A stretch of DNA of 64,000 bases from Dactylosporangium fulvum (lineage in GTDB: Bacteria > Actinomycetota > Actinomycetes > Mycobacteriales > Micromonosporaceae). Shown in pieces: positions 8,572 through 17,838 of this stretch; the stretch's first letter is position 1, and each line of letters starts with the position of its first letter. Where the stretch lies: positions 1,140,501 to 1,204,500 of the forward strand of contig NZ_CP073720.1 in the NCBI RefSeq assembly GCF_025137375.1, in the 5' to 3' direction. The notes under the pieces were generated by a model that worked only from the letters and a program-made list of their open reading frames with translations, was not told the origin of the DNA and did no database searches. The position numbers and the translations under genes are program-made.

Positions 8572-8601
8572 TTGTCGGGTGCGGTGGCGGCGCCGTACCG
8601 T
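8572..8601 (+). promoter_or_regulatory. Vegetative-type promoter for a leaderless transcript
   Basis: TTGTCG (8572-8577), an 18-nt spacer, and TACCGT (8596-8601) form a housekeeping-sigma-like promoter. The ATG of the oxidoreductase at 8609 begins 7 nt after the -10 box, where transcription would start. Confidence 0.65.
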
Positions 8602-8608
8602 CACCGGC

Positions 8609-9577
8609 ATGCGGGAAGTTGACCTCGCCATCGTCGGTGCAGGACCGGCGGGACTGTTCGCCGCCTACTACGCGGGCTTCCGTGGCCTGTCCACGGCGGT
8701 GATCGACGCGCTGCCCGAGCCGGGCGGCCAGGTCACCGCGATGTACCCGGAAAAGATGATCTTTGACGTCGCCGGCTTCCCGGGCATCCGGGGCCGGGAC
8801 CTCGTCGCCAACCTCGTCGAGCAGGCGGCGCAGTTCAACCCCAACTATCTGCTCGGTGTGCGGGCCGACAAGCTGTCCTATGTAGACGAGCGGCCGGTGC
8901 TCACCCTGTCCGACGGTCAGGTGCTGCACTGCGGCGCCGTGCTCGTCACCGGCGGCCTGGGCAGCTTCACCGCCCGCCCGCTGCCGGCCGCCGCCGACTT
9001 CGCCGGCGAGGGGCTGGTCTTCTTCGTGCCGCACCTCGCCGACCTGACCGGGCACGACGTGGTGATCGTCGGCGGGGGAGACTCGGCGTTCGACTGGGCA
9101 CTCGCGCTCCAGCCGATCGCCAAGTCGGTGACCCTGGTCCACCGCCGCGACAAGTTCCGTGCCCACGCCTCCACGGTCGGGAAGGTGCAGGCCCTGCCGA
9201 TCGAGATCGTGGTCAACGCCGAGGTCACCAGGATCGTCGGCGACGGCCGGTGCTCCGCGGTCGAGGTCACCGTCAAGGGACAGCAGCCGCGCACGCTGCC
9301 CGCCGACTCGATCGTGGCCGCGCTCGGCTTCACCGCCGACCTCGGCCCGCTCGCCGACTGGGGGCTCGACCTCGACAAGCGCCACATCAAGGTCGACTCG
9401 ACGATGGCCACCAACCAGCCGCGGGTATTCGCCGCCGGGGACATCAGCGAATACCCGGGGAAGGTCCGGCTGATCGCCGTCGGGTTCGGCGAGGCGGCGA
9501 CGGCGGTGAACAACGCCGCGGTGATCATCGACCCGTCCGCCCACCTGTTCCCGGGACACTCCTCCGACAACGGCTGA
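8609..9577 (+). CDS. Ferredoxin/flavodoxin--NADP+ reductase, thioredoxin-reductase-like type
   Basis: 322-residue flavoprotein of the TrxR-like ferredoxin-NADP reductase family (YumC/FNR2 type). The N-terminal FAD Rossmann motif is AIVGAGPAGLFAAYYA, the NADPH motif is VVIVGGGDSAFDWALAL followed by HRRDKFRAH, and the C-terminal FAD motif is VFAAGDISEYPGKVRLI. The CxxC redox pair of true thioredoxin reductase is absent, which separates the two families. It would pass electrons between NADPH and a ferredoxin. A candidate partner, FdxA, is encoded 51 kb away in this window. Start at ATG 8609 is supported by the promoter just upstream. The frame opens at 8579. Confidence 0.93.
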   Translation: MREVDLAIVGAGPAGLFAAYYAGFRGLSTAVIDALPEPGGQVTAMYPEKMIFDVAGFPGIRGRDLVANLVEQAAQFNPNYLLGVRADKLSYVDERPVLTLSDGQVLHCGAVLVTGGLGSFTARPLPAAADFAGEGLVFFVPHLADLTGHDVVIVGGGDSAFDWALALQPIAKSVTLVHRRDKFRAHASTVGKVQALPIEIVVNAEVTRIVGDGRCSAVEVTVKGQQPRTLPADSIVAALGFTADLGPLADWGLDLDKRHIKVDSTMATNQPRVFAAGDISEYPGKVRLIAVGFGEAATAVNNAAVIIDPSAHLFPGHSSDNG

Positions 9578-9639
9578 GCACCCGCCGAACCGCTGCCGCA
9601 ACTTCTCAACCCTCGCGCCGCACCGCCGATCTGGTAGGC

Positions 9640-12117
9640 GTGGTGGGCGTCCGTCTCCAGGTCACCGGTGTGGTGCTGCTCGGCCTGCTGGCCTCCGGCG
9701 GGCTGGGGCTGCTCATGCACCGGGTCGAGCGGGACCACGCCGGGCAGGTGCTCGACCGTCGTGTCGCCGCCGCCCAGGACGCCGTCGTGGCGGCCGGCCA
9801 GCGGTATGTCGACGTGTTGCGGCTGACCGCCGGCGCCCTGGAGGCCCTGCCGGAGGTCGACGCCGACGGGTTCACCGTCGCCACCGCCCCGGTCGGACAG
9901 CTGTGGCTGCCGGGTGCGGCGTCCGTCGACTTCGTGGCGGCGGTGCCCGACTCCGGCGTCGCCGCGGCCCAGGCCGACTGGCGGGAGCGAGGAGTGCCGG
10001 GACTGATGCTGACCCCAGCGCAAGGGCTCGTGCGGCACTACTTCCCGGTGCTGCGGCGGACGATCGACGCCACCGCGGCCGGCGCGGCCCCGCCGGGAAC
10101 CGACCTCGGCGCGTCGAGCCAGGTGACGGGGGCCGTGGAGCGGGCGGAACGGGTCGGCCTGCCGGCGGTCTCCCAGCCGTTCGCCGAGGGCGGCGAGGAG
10201 CGGCCGGTGGTCATGCTCCAGCGGGTGCTCGACCGGTCCGACGGCGCACTGCGCGGCTTCGTCGCGATGACCGTCCACCTGCCGGCCTTCTTCGCCGGCA
10301 CCATGCCTGAGCCGTCGGGCGAGCTGCGCGCGATGACCCTCGGCGTGCTCGACGGCAGCGGGCTCCGCCCGGTCGCCCGGATCGACGGGACCACCGGAGG
10401 GGACGATCTCCGGCGGTCCGTCGCCGTGCAGGTCGCCGACCAGCGGTGGCAGCTCGACGTGGTGGCCGGCGGCGAGGGGTACCTCGACGAAGGCATGTTC
10501 CTCGCCGGGCTGGCCCTGACCCTCGTCACGGCGCTGCTGGTCTCCACGCTCGCCACCTCGCGGCGACGGGCCGAGGAGCGGGTGGCCGAGGCGACGGCCG
10601 AACTGCGGGTCGCCGGCGCCGTCGCCCGTCAGCAGGCGACGCTGCGCGGCGCGGCGATGGACACCATCGGCGACGGCGTGCTGGTGATCGACCGGCACGG
10701 CAAGGTGCTGTGGCTCAACCCGACCGCCCGGGCGATCCTCGGGCCCGAGGCCGCCGGACACCTCGCGTCGGAGTGGCCCGAGCTGCTCGACATCCGCGAG
10801 ATGGACGCCGCCACGCGGCACCGGCTGCGAAACCTCCTCAACGCCGGCCGTGAGTCGCAGGTCGAGTGCGTGATCCGGGGCCGGCGCATCGACGTGCGGC
10901 TGCGCTCCCTGGTGCAGGACGGCGAACCGGCCGGCGCGGTGGCCGTGCTGCGCGACGTGACCGACAGCAACGCGGCGGCCGAGCAGCTGCGGGCGTCGGA
11001 GGAACTGCTGCAGGTGCTGCTCGACGGCGCGCGGGACTACGCCATCTACCTACTTGATCCGCACGGCGCCGTGGTGACCTGGTCGGCGAACGCCGAACGG
11101 CTCATGGGGTACCGCAGCGAAGAGGTCATCGACGGGCCGTACGACCGCTTCTTCACCGCCGAGGACGCCGCCGAGGGACTGCCGCGGCGGCTGCTGGCCG
11201 AGGCCGCGGAGCGGGGGCGGGTCGAGATCGACGGGCCGCGGGTGCGCAAGGATCGCAGCGTCTTCTGGACATACGGCCTGATCACCGCGGTGCGAAACAC
11301 TGACGGCTCGGTCCGCGGGTTCGTCAACGTGAGCCAGGACGTGTCCAACCGCAAGGCGGCCGACCTGGTCATCGAGCGGCTCAACGCGGATCTGGAGCAG
11401 CGGGTCGAGGAACGCACCGCCGACCTGGAGTCGTTCTCGTACAGCGTGTCGCACGACCTGCGGGCACCGCTGCGGGCGATCGACGGGTTCGCCAAGATGC
11501 TCGCGCTGGAGCACGGTGACGCGCTCGACGAGCAGGGCCGGCGGTACCTCGGCCGAATCCGTGCCGGCGCGCAGCGGATGGGCGAGCTGATCGACGGGCT
11601 GCTCGCCTTCTCGCGGCTCCAGCGGCAGGAGCTCACGAACCAGCGGGTGCGGCTCGACGACCTGGTCGCCGATGTCTGGGACGAGCTCACGATCGAGCGC
11701 GGCGACCGGGACATCGTCCTGACCGTCGGCGAGCTGCCGGACGCGCTCGGCGACCCGCGCCTGATCCGGCACGTGGTGGCCAACCTGCTCGGCAACGCCG
11801 TGAAGTACACCCGGGACGTGTCGTCCGCGCGGATCGAGGTCGGGCACAAGGTCACGGCCGGTGGCGACGCGACGTATTTCGTCAGGGACAACGGCACCGG
11901 CTTCGACATGCGGTACGCCGACAAGCTCTTCAAGGTGTTCCAGCGGCTGCACCGCGCCGAGGACTACGAAGGCACCGGCATCGGGCTCGCCCTGGCGCAC
12001 CGCATCGTCCAGCGCCACGGCGGGCAGATCTGGGCCGACGCCACCCCGGGCGACGGCGCGACCTTCTACTTCACCCTGCCCGCCGACATGCCCGCGCTCG
12101 AGGTGGTGTCGCCGTGA
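9640..12117 (+). CDS. Sensor histidine kinase, CHASE-PAS-PAS-HisKA-HATPase
   Basis: 825-residue membrane sensor kinase. A first membrane segment (about 6-26) and a second (about 285-307) flank an extracytoplasmic sensor of about 255 residues that resembles CHASE domains. Two PAS domains follow (about 340-440 and 455-570), then HisKA with SHDLRAPLRAIDGF (phospho-acceptor His about 603), N-box NLLGNAVKYT, G1 DNGTGFDM and G2 GTGIGLALAHR. The layout is like phytochrome-type and CHASE kinases that pair with Rcp1-like regulators. The next gene is such a regulator, overlapping as GTGA. I set the start at GTG 9640, and 9643 is equally possible. The long open frame before it overlaps the oxidoreductase gene and is not coding. 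Confidence 0.92.
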   Translation: MVGVRLQVTGVVLLGLLASGGLGLLMHRVERDHAGQVLDRRVAAAQDAVVAAGQRYVDVLRLTAGALEALPEVDADGFTVATAPVGQLWLPGAASVDFVAAVPDSGVAAAQADWRERGVPGLMLTPAQGLVRHYFPVLRRTIDATAAGAAPPGTDLGASSQVTGAVERAERVGLPAVSQPFAEGGEERPVVMLQRVLDRSDGALRGFVAMTVHLPAFFAGTMPEPSGELRAMTLGVLDGSGLRPVARIDGTTGGDDLRRSVAVQVADQRWQLDVVAGGEGYLDEGMFLAGLALTLVTALLVSTLATSRRRAEERVAEATAELRVAGAVARQQATLRGAAMDTIGDGVLVIDRHGKVLWLNPTARAILGPEAAGHLASEWPELLDIREMDAATRHRLRNLLNAGRESQVECVIRGRRIDVRLRSLVQDGEPAGAVAVLRDVTDSNAAAEQLRASEELLQVLLDGARDYAIYLLDPHGAVVTWSANAERLMGYRSEEVIDGPYDRFFTAEDAAEGLPRRLLAEAAERGRVEIDGPRVRKDRSVFWTYGLITAVRNTDGSVRGFVNVSQDVSNRKAADLVIERLNADLEQRVEERTADLESFSYSVSHDLRAPLRAIDGFAKMLALEHGDALDEQGRRYLGRIRAGAQRMGELIDGLLAFSRLQRQELTNQRVRLDDLVADVWDELTIERGDRDIVLTVGELPDALGDPRLIRHVVANLLGNAVKYTRDVSSARIEVGHKVTAGGDATYFVRDNGTGFDMRYADKLFKVFQRLHRAEDYEGTGIGLALAHRIVQRHGGQIWADATPGDGATFYFTLPADMPALEVVSP

Positions 12118-12527
12118 ACCGTGTCCTGCTCGTCGAGGACGACCCCGACGACCTGGAACTCGCCCGGCTCGCGTTCGCGCGCGGCGACTTCAGCAGCTCG
12201 ATCGACGTCGCCCGGGACGGCGCGGAGGCGCTGGACTACCTGCTGAGCCCGGATCGGGAGCCGCCGCAGGTGGTGCTGCTGGACATCAAGCTGCCGCTGG
12301 TCGACGGCATCGATGTGCTGCGGCGGGTGAAGGCCGACGAGCGCACCCGGCACATCCCCGTTGTGATGCTCACGTCGTCGGCACTCGACCGGGACCTGCA
12401 CGCCTGCTATGAGCTGGGCGCCAACAGCTACATCGTCAAACCCGTCGACATGGAGCAGTTCATGGCTGCCGTCAACAACATCGGTGTGTACTGGCTGAGT
12501 CTCAACCTCACCGAGACGCACTCATGA
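12114..12527 (+). CDS. Single-domain (CheY/Rcp1-like) response regulator
   Basis: 137-residue receiver-only protein. Acidic pair EDDPDD at residues 8-13, phospho-acceptor Asp57 in VVLLDIKLP, TSS switch region at about 86-88, and KPVD lysine near 109 are all present. There is no output domain, so it acts through protein contacts or as a phosphate shuttle, as Rcp1 does for cyanobacterial phytochrome kinases. Its GTG start overlaps the stop of the upstream kinase (GTGA). Its stop overlaps the ATG of the next gene (ATGA). All three are therefore translationally coupled. Confidence 0.95.
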   Translation: MNRVLLVEDDPDDLELARLAFARGDFSSSIDVARDGAEALDYLLSPDREPPQVVLLDIKLPLVDGIDVLRRVKADERTRHIPVVMLTSSALDRDLHACYELGANSYIVKPVDMEQFMAAVNNIGVYWLSLNLTETHS

Positions 12528-14002
12528 GGATCCTGCTGCTCGAGGACAACGCCGACGACGCCGAGGTGCTCGTCTTCGAGCTGCGGCGCGCCGGCTTCGC
12601 GCCGGCGTGGGAGCGCGTGGACTCGCGGGCCGGGTTCCTGGCCGCGTTGACGTCGGTCGACGGCCCGCCCGAGGTGATCCTCGCCGACTACTCCCTGCCG
12701 CAGTTCAACGCCCTGGAGGCGCTGCAGCTGGTCCGCGAAGGGGAGTACGACGTCCCGGTCATCGTGGTGAGCGGCGCGATGAGCGAGGAGGCATGCGTCG
12801 ACGCCCTGCGCCACGGCGCCGTGGACTATCTGCTCAAGGATCGGCTGAGCCGGCTCGGCTCGGCGGTCGGACACGCGCTGTCCCAGCGGCGGCTGACCCA
12901 CGACCGGCGCCGGGCCGAGGAGACGTTCCGCGCCGCGTTCGACCACGCTCCCGTCGGCATGGCCGTCACCGATCTGGCCGGCCGGGTGCTGCAGGTCAAC
13001 CAGGAGCTGTCCCGGATGACCGGCCTCCAGGTCGAGGGCCTGCTGCTGGACGCGATCTGTGAGGAGGACCGCCCGCACGTCGCCGATCGGATGAAGCGCC
13101 TGGTCGCCGGGGAGGCCGACAAGGTCAGCAAGGAGTTGCGGCTCTGCCGGCCCGACGGATCGCAGCTGTGGGGGCAGTACTCCGCCGCGCTCATCGGCGG
13201 CGCCACGTCAGTGGTGCACCATGTCGCCGACGTCACCGACCGCCGCCGCACCGAGGACGTGCTGCAGCGCCAGGCGGAGAAGCTCGCGCGGACCAACAGT
13301 GAGCTCCAGGAACTCGACCGGCTCAAGAGCGAGTTCGTGGCGACCGTCTCGCACGAGCTGCGCACCCCGCTGACCAGCATCCGCGGCTACACCGAGATCC
13401 TCGCCGACACCGACAGCACCACCCTCGGCGCCACCGAGCGCAGGATCGTCGGCATCATCGACCGCAACGGCCGCCGCCTCCTCGACCTCATCGAGGACCT
13501 GCTGACGTTCTCCCGCATCGAGTCGGGGACGCTGACGCTGACGGTCGGCCCGGTGCGGATCCGGCAGCTGGTCGAGGCGGCCGGTGAGGCGATCCGCCCG
13601 GCGGTCGAGACGGCCGGTCTGGTCGTGATCCTCGACGTCGACGAGCACATCCCCGTCGTCCAGGGTGACGGCGACCAGCTCGAGCGGGTCGTGCTGAACC
13701 TCTTCGACAACGCGGTGAAGTTCTCCGACCCGGGCGGCACGATCACCGTCACCGGCCGCGAGCGGGACGGCGAGATCGTCGTGTGGGTCCGCGACACCGG
13801 CGTCGGCATCCCGGAGCACGAGCAGAGCATGCTGTTCACCCGCTTCTTCCGCACCGCCGACGCGCAGAAGCGGGCCATCAAGGGCAGCGGCCTGGGCCTG
13901 GCGATCAGCAAGGCCATCGTGGAGGCCCACGGCGGCTGGATGGCACTGGAGTCCACCGAGGGCGCCGGCACCACGGTCGGCTTCGGCATCCCGATCGTCT
14001 AG
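12524..14002 (+). CDS. Hybrid signalling protein, receiver-PAS-histidine kinase
   Basis: 492-residue soluble protein with an N-terminal receiver domain (about 1-125; EDNADD, Asp55 in VILADYSLP, Lys near 105), a PAS domain (about 135-250), a short coiled coil, HisKA with ATVSHELRTPL (His about 277) and a HATPase with NLFDNAVKFS, DTGVGIPEHE and GSGLGLAISKAIVEAHGG. A receiver in front of the kinase suggests that phosphorylation by the partner kinase at 9640-12117 gates this kinase, giving a phosphorelay. No membrane segment is present. It starts at ATG 12524 overlapping the previous stop. The final DNA-binding or enzymatic output of the relay is not encoded nearby. Confidence 0.94.
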   Translation: MRILLLEDNADDAEVLVFELRRAGFAPAWERVDSRAGFLAALTSVDGPPEVILADYSLPQFNALEALQLVREGEYDVPVIVVSGAMSEEACVDALRHGAVDYLLKDRLSRLGSAVGHALSQRRLTHDRRRAEETFRAAFDHAPVGMAVTDLAGRVLQVNQELSRMTGLQVEGLLLDAICEEDRPHVADRMKRLVAGEADKVSKELRLCRPDGSQLWGQYSAALIGGATSVVHHVADVTDRRRTEDVLQRQAEKLARTNSELQELDRLKSEFVATVSHELRTPLTSIRGYTEILADTDSTTLGATERRIVGIIDRNGRRLLDLIEDLLTFSRIESGTLTLTVGPVRIRQLVEAAGEAIRPAVETAGLVVILDVDEHIPVVQGDGDQLERVVLNLFDNAVKFSDPGGTITVTGRERDGEIVVWVRDTGVGIPEHEQSMLFTRFFRTADAQKRAIKGSGLGLAISKAIVEAHGGWMALESTEGAGTTVGFGIPIV

Positions 14003-14081
14003 GTCTGGAACGTCCTGCGCATCAGAACGCGTTGCCCGCTGAGGCCTTCCCGGCGGGCGTCGCGCATGATCTCGCCGCTCA

Positions 14082-14780
14082 TCAGGACAGCCCTACGTAT
14101 CGGGCCTGGGCGAGCATCTGGTGCGCGAAGAATGCGTCGCGGGCCTCGATGGAGTTGCGCAGCTGACCGAAGATCTCGAAGCTCACCTGGCCGAACAGCG
14201 TCACCCAGGCGGACAGTGCCCGTATGAGCACGGCCTCCGGCACGTCCGCGGCGATGGCCGCGCCGATCCGGCGGACGTCCTCGGCCACCTCCGGCACCGG
14301 GAGCGGGTCGTCGGTGCTCGCCAGGGCGCCGGCGACGGCGGCGTCGTGCAGGACCCGCCCGATGACGATCACCGCACGGGTCGCCGCCGCGACGGTGTCC
14401 TCCGGAGCCTTGTAGCCGGGCACGGGGCTGCCGTAGATGAGCGCGTATTCGTGGGGCCGCTCGAGCGCCCAGTCGCGGACCGCGTGGCAGACGGCCAGCC
14501 AGCGCTCGGTGGACGCTTCCCGAGGTACCGCTGCCTCGGCTTTCTCAACGGACTCACCGAGGGAGTTGTACGCGTCGAGGATCAGCGCGGTCAGCAGGTC
14601 GTCGCGGCTGGGGAAGTACCGGTAGATCGCCGACGACACCATGCCGAGGTCGCGGGCGACGGCCCGCAACGACAGGTTGGCGCCGTCGGTGGCGAGGTGC
14701 CGCCGGGCGATCGTCTTGATCTCGTCGGTCATCTCCGCGCGGACGCGGGCCCGGATGGAGGTCGCCTTCATGTCGTCCAT
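14082..14780 (-). CDS. TetR family transcriptional repressor
   Basis: 232-residue repressor. The N-terminal TetR HTH (about 17-65) reads IKTIARRHLATDG...LSLRAVARDLGMVSSAIYRYFPSRDDLLTALI. The C-terminal ligand domain resembles the WHG-type (W...HAVRDWALERPHEYALIYGSPV). It is divergent from an NAD-dependent epimerase gene, and a pair of related palindromes (14801-14811 and 14831-14845) lies between and over the epimerase promoter. It most likely represses that gene and itself. ATG at 14780 is used, with a second ATG three codons later. The effector is unknown. Confidence 0.92.
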   Translation of the reverse strand: MDDMKATSIRARVRAEMTDEIKTIARRHLATDGANLSLRAVARDLGMVSSAIYRYFPSRDDLLTALILDAYNSLGESVEKAEAAVPREASTERWLAVCHAVRDWALERPHEYALIYGSPVPGYKAPEDTVAAATRAVIVIGRVLHDAAVAGALASTDDPLPVPEVAEDVRRIGAAIAADVPEAVLIRALSAWVTLFGQVSFEIFGQLRNSIEARDAFFAHQMLAQARYVGLS

Positions 14781-14794
14781 GTTCGCATGCTCTG

Positions 14795-14845
14795 TTGTGT
14801 GAGCACTGCTCTCGCTATATGCTCTTATTCGAGAGCGGTGCTCTC
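14795..14845 (+). promoter_or_regulatory. Epimerase promoter overlapped by paired TetR operators
   Basis: TTGTGT (14795-14800), 17 nt, then TATGCT (14818-14823) form a promoter pointing at the gene at 14876. GAGCA-C-TGCTC (14801-14811) falls in its spacer and GAGAGC-GGT-GCTCTC (14831-14845) just after the start site. The 14-nt blocks 14801-14814 and 14830-14843 are also inverted copies of each other with one mismatch. This is the expected position for repression by the divergent TetR protein. Confidence 0.75.
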
Positions 14846-14875
14846 TAAAGTGATCGTTGGTCTCAGGGGGTCGCC

Positions 14876-15790
14876 ATGCACGTTGTCGTCGGATCCGGAT
14901 CGATCGGTACCGCCATCGCGTCGTCGCTCGCCGAATCGGGCGTTGCGGTGCGAATCGTCACGCGGAGCGGCGGAGGGCCGAAGCATCCGCTGATCACCCG
15001 CGTGGCGGCGGACGCCTCGGACACGGCCGCGTTCCGCCGGGCCGCCGCCGGGGCGGAAGTGATCTACAACTGCGTGAACCCGCCGTACCACGCCTGGCCG
15101 ACGGACTGGCCGCCGATCGCGTCGGCGCTGCTCGCGGCCGCCATCGAAAACGACGCGGTGCTGGCGATCACCGGGAACCTGTACGGCTACGGGCCGGTGG
15201 ACCGGCCGATGACCGAGGACATGCCGCTTGCCGCGCGGACGGTGAAGGGTCGTGTACGGGCACGGATGTGGGAGGAGGCGCTGGCGGCGCCCGTCCGGAC
15301 GTTCGAGGTGCGGGCGTCGGACTACATCGGCCCGCGGTACACGGTCATCGAGATGGCGCTACCGGCGCTACGGGCCGGGAAGACGGCGTGGCTGCCGGCA
15401 TCGGTGGACGTGCCGCACACCTACACGTACACCGGTGATGTCGCGCGCACGATGATCGCTCTGGCCGGCGACCGGCGCGCCTGGGGCTCCGCGTGGCACG
15501 TGCCGTCACCGCCGCCGATGACCGGCCGGGAGCTGCTCACCCGGGTGGCGGAGATCGGCGGGATGCCGGCACCGCGGCTGCGCACGTACCCACGGGCGGC
15601 CGTGCGCGCCGCAGCGCTGTTCGACAAGTTCACGAAGGAGTTCCTGGAGGTGCGATACCAGCACGATCGCCCGTTCGTGCTGGACTCCTCGCGGGTGTCG
15701 GCGGTGTTCGGGCTCACCGCGACGCCGGTCGACGAGGCGATCCGAGCTGTCCTACGGCTCAGTGAAGTTGCCGTCGAAGTCCACCAGTGA
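14876..15790 (+). CDS. NAD-dependent epimerase/dehydratase family (atypical SDR) protein
   Basis: 304-residue protein with an N-terminal Rossmann motif [16 protein letters not shown], then [16 protein letters not shown] and [18 protein letters not shown], typical of extended or atypical short-chain dehydrogenases that act on nucleotide sugars or related substrates. The usual catalytic YxxxK is not obvious ([13 protein letters not shown] follows the expected region), so it may be an atypical, NmrA-like member or have altered catalysis. ATG at 14876 follows the AGGGGG ribosome site at 14864-14869. It is controlled by the divergent TetR gene by position. It overlaps the convergent glpX gene by 39 bp. 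The substrate is unknown. Confidence 0.88.
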   Translation: MHVVVGSGSIGTAIASSLAESGVAVRIVTRSGGGPKHPLITRVAADASDTAAFRRAAAGAEVIYNCVNPPYHAWPTDWPPIASALLAAAIENDAVLAITGNLYGYGPVDRPMTEDMPLAARTVKGRVRARMWEEALAAPVRTFEVRASDYIGPRYTVIEMALPALRAGKTAWLPASVDVPHTYTYTGDVARTMIALAGDRRAWGSAWHVPSPPPMTGRELLTRVAEIGGMPAPRLRTYPRAAVRAAALFDKFTKEFLEVRYQHDRPFVLDSSRVSAVFGLTATPVDEAIRAVLRLSEVAVEVHQ

Positions 15791-16756
15791 GTAGGCCCGC
15801 AGCTTCTCCAGCCGGTGGAAGGAATCGATCCACCGGATCGTCCCCGAGCGGGACCGCATGACGATCGACTGGGTGTGGGCGCCACCCGAGCGGTAGCGCA
15901 CGCCCTTCAGCAGGTCGCCGCTGGTCACCCCGGTCGCGCAGAAGAACATGTTGTCACCCTTGACGAGGTCGTCGGTGTGCAGCACGCGATCGAGGTCGTG
16001 TCCGGCGGCGATCGCCTTCTCCCGCTCGGCGTCGTCGCGGGGCCACAGCTTGGCCTGGATCGCCCCGCCCATGCATTTCAGCGCGACGGCGGCGACGATG
16101 CCCTCGGGCGTGCCGCCGATGCCCATCAGCACGTCGGTCTCGCTGCCCTCCCGCGCGGCGCTGATCGCCCCGGCGATGTCGCCGTCGGAGATGAACCGGA
16201 TCCGCGCCCCGGTCTGGCGCACCTTCCGCACCAGGTCCTGGTGGCGCGGCCGGTCGAGGATGCAGACGGTCAGCTCGGATACGCTCGACCGCTTGACCTG
16301 GGCGATGCGTTTAAGATTCTCTTCGACGCCGGCCTCGATGTCGATGACGTCGGCGCACTCCGGCCCGACGGCCAGCTTCTCCATGTAGAAGACGGCGCTG
16401 GGGTCGAACATGGCGCCGCGTTCGGCCACCGCCAGCACCGCCAGGGCGTTGGGCATACCTTTGCTCATCAGTGTGGTGCCGTCCACCGGGTCGACCGCGA
16501 CGTCGACCTCCGGCCCGGTGCCGTCACCGACACGCTCCCCGTTGTACAGCATGGGAGCGTTGTCCTTCTCGCCTTCGCCGATCACCACGACGCCCTGCAT
16601 CGGCACCGAGTTGATCAGGAGGCGCATCGCGTCGACGGCCGCGCCGTCGCCGCCGTTCTTGTCCCCGCGGCCGACCCACCGCCCGGCGGCCATCGCCGCC
16701 GCTTCGGTGACCCGTACCAGGTCGAGGGCCAGGTTCCGGTCCATCTCACGGCTCAT
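15752..16756 (-). CDS. glpX: Fructose-1,6-bisphosphatase, class II
   Basis: 334-residue GlpX-type phosphatase, normal length. It hydrolyses fructose-1,6-bisphosphate to fructose-6-phosphate in gluconeogenesis and is usually the sole FBPase of actinobacteria. Metal- and substrate-site motifs are [24 protein letters not shown] and the [12 protein letters not shown] loop. The start is ATG at 16756 ([18 protein letters not shown]), 7 nt after GAGGAG. The frame runs open to 17050 through a purine-rich leader, but the extension has no ribosome site and is low-complexity. The C-terminus overlaps the convergent epimerase gene by 39 bp. Confidence 0.96.
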   Translation of the reverse strand: MSREMDRNLALDLVRVTEAAAMAAGRWVGRGDKNGGDGAAVDAMRLLINSVPMQGVVVIGEGEKDNAPMLYNGERVGDGTGPEVDVAVDPVDGTTLMSKGMPNALAVLAVAERGAMFDPSAVFYMEKLAVGPECADVIDIEAGVEENLKRIAQVKRSSVSELTVCILDRPRHQDLVRKVRQTGARIRFISDGDIAGAISAAREGSETDVLMGIGGTPEGIVAAVALKCMGGAIQAKLWPRDDAEREKAIAAGHDLDRVLHTDDLVKGDNMFFCATGVTSGDLLKGVRYRSGGAHTQSIVMRSRSGTIRWIDSFHRLEKLRAYSLVDFDGNFTEP

Positions 16757-17272
16757 GTTGCACTCCTCGCGCATCGTTGCGTGGGCGTGTTGGATGCCCG
16801 TAATCGTTCCAGGGACACCCCGGTGAACGCTCGTTCGGCCCGCAGCTGTGTGGCATCTCTCGTACCGGCGCCTGGTTGCAGGCGGCTTTACCGCTCCCTG
16901 CAAGCGCTTCCTGGCCGCCCGTCCGCCCTTTGCCCAGCGCCTTTCTTGCCGGCTCGTCGCTTGCTCTGGGCCCTTTTGCCCGGCTTGGTTTTCCCACCTT
17001 CCTCTTTGTCCTTTGTCAGTTCCCTCCCGTCCTTCTCTTCCGTCTTCCATCTTTGCCCGCCTGGTCTGCTGCCTGGTCTGCTGCCTGGTCTGCTGCCTGG
17101 TCTGCTGCCTGGTCTGCCCTTCGTCGAGCGCCTGTCGCCTGTGTCCGGCCCGGTGTGCGCGGCTCCCAGCGCCTGCCCTCCGCTTGCCCGGGCTTCCTCC
17201 CGTGCTTGCCGCGGCGGCCCGTTCCGGGTGGGTGGTTGTGGCGGAGCGGGGGCGATCGGTCAGGATGGGAGG
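16757..17272. repeat. Purine/pyrimidine-skewed intergenic region with 12-bp tandem repeats
   Basis: The 516-bp gap between the divergent starts of glpX and the DUF4245 gene is strongly strand-biased: long C/T runs on the + strand from about 16895 to 17060. At 17059-17118 the unit GCCTGGTCTGCT occurs five times in tandem, the last with one change. Open frames here are low-complexity on both strands, and I see no credible gene. It may form an unstructured or R-loop-prone glpX leader. Confidence 0.7.
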
Positions 17273-17812
17273 GTGGAAACCGCTGCACCCTCGCCTACCA
17301 CGCCGACTCAGTCCCAGCGCGGAGGCCGCCGCCCGCGGGACATGGCCCTGTCCATGATCGTCCTGCTGGTGCCGGTCTTCCTTCTCGTGGTGTTCTATCG
17401 CTTCCTGGGCAACGAGGAGCCCCCCGCGGTCGACACGACAGAGGTGTACGGCTCGGTGCAGCGCGCCGACCAGTTCACCGCGCTCAAGCCGGAGGGCCTG
17501 CCGTCAGGCTGGCGGATCGCCTCGGCAACGTTCACCGACGGCGTCCTCCGGCTCGGCGTGACCGCCCCCGACGACGGCGCCATGCAGGTGGTGGAGAGCA
17601 CCAAGCCCACGTCGGTCCTGGTCACCGACGTCATCGGCCCCTCCGCCAAGCCGGGCGAGACGATCACCGTCAACAACCTGTCCTGGCAGCGCTACTCCGA
17701 GGGCCGCCCGGGCGAGCACGCACTGGTCCAGGTAACGGACCACCGCACGATCATCGTCGTGGGCCACGCCACAGACGCCCAACTCCAACGCCTGGCCGAG
17801 TCCCTCCGCTGA
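17273..17812 (+). CDS. DUF4245 family membrane-anchored protein
   Basis: 179-residue protein of the actinobacterial DUF4245 family. A short polar, basic N-terminus precedes one membrane segment (about 25-44, [23 protein letters not shown]). The rest is an extracytoplasmic beta-rich domain with the conserved stretch [17 protein letters not shown]...[19 protein letters not shown]. Function is unknown. Members are commonly found next to glpX, as here. GTG at 17273 lies 6 nt after a CAGGAT -10-like box and so may be leaderless. The long open frame before it is the antisense of glpX. Confidence 0.85.
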   Translation: METAAPSPTTPTQSQRGGRRPRDMALSMIVLLVPVFLLVVFYRFLGNEEPPAVDTTEVYGSVQRADQFTALKPEGLPSGWRIASATFTDGVLRLGVTAPDDGAMQVVESTKPTSVLVTDVIGPSAKPGETITVNNLSWQRYSEGRPGEHALVQVTDHRTIIVVGHATDAQLQRLAESLR

Positions 17813-17838
17813 CCCTCACCCGCACCCGGCCTGCTTCG

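Noticed and set aside
7031..9601. 856-codon minus-strand open frame opposite the transglycosylase, rhomboid and oxidoreductase genes
   Set aside because: Three well-recognised genes occupy the other strand. The frame reflects codon-position GC bias.
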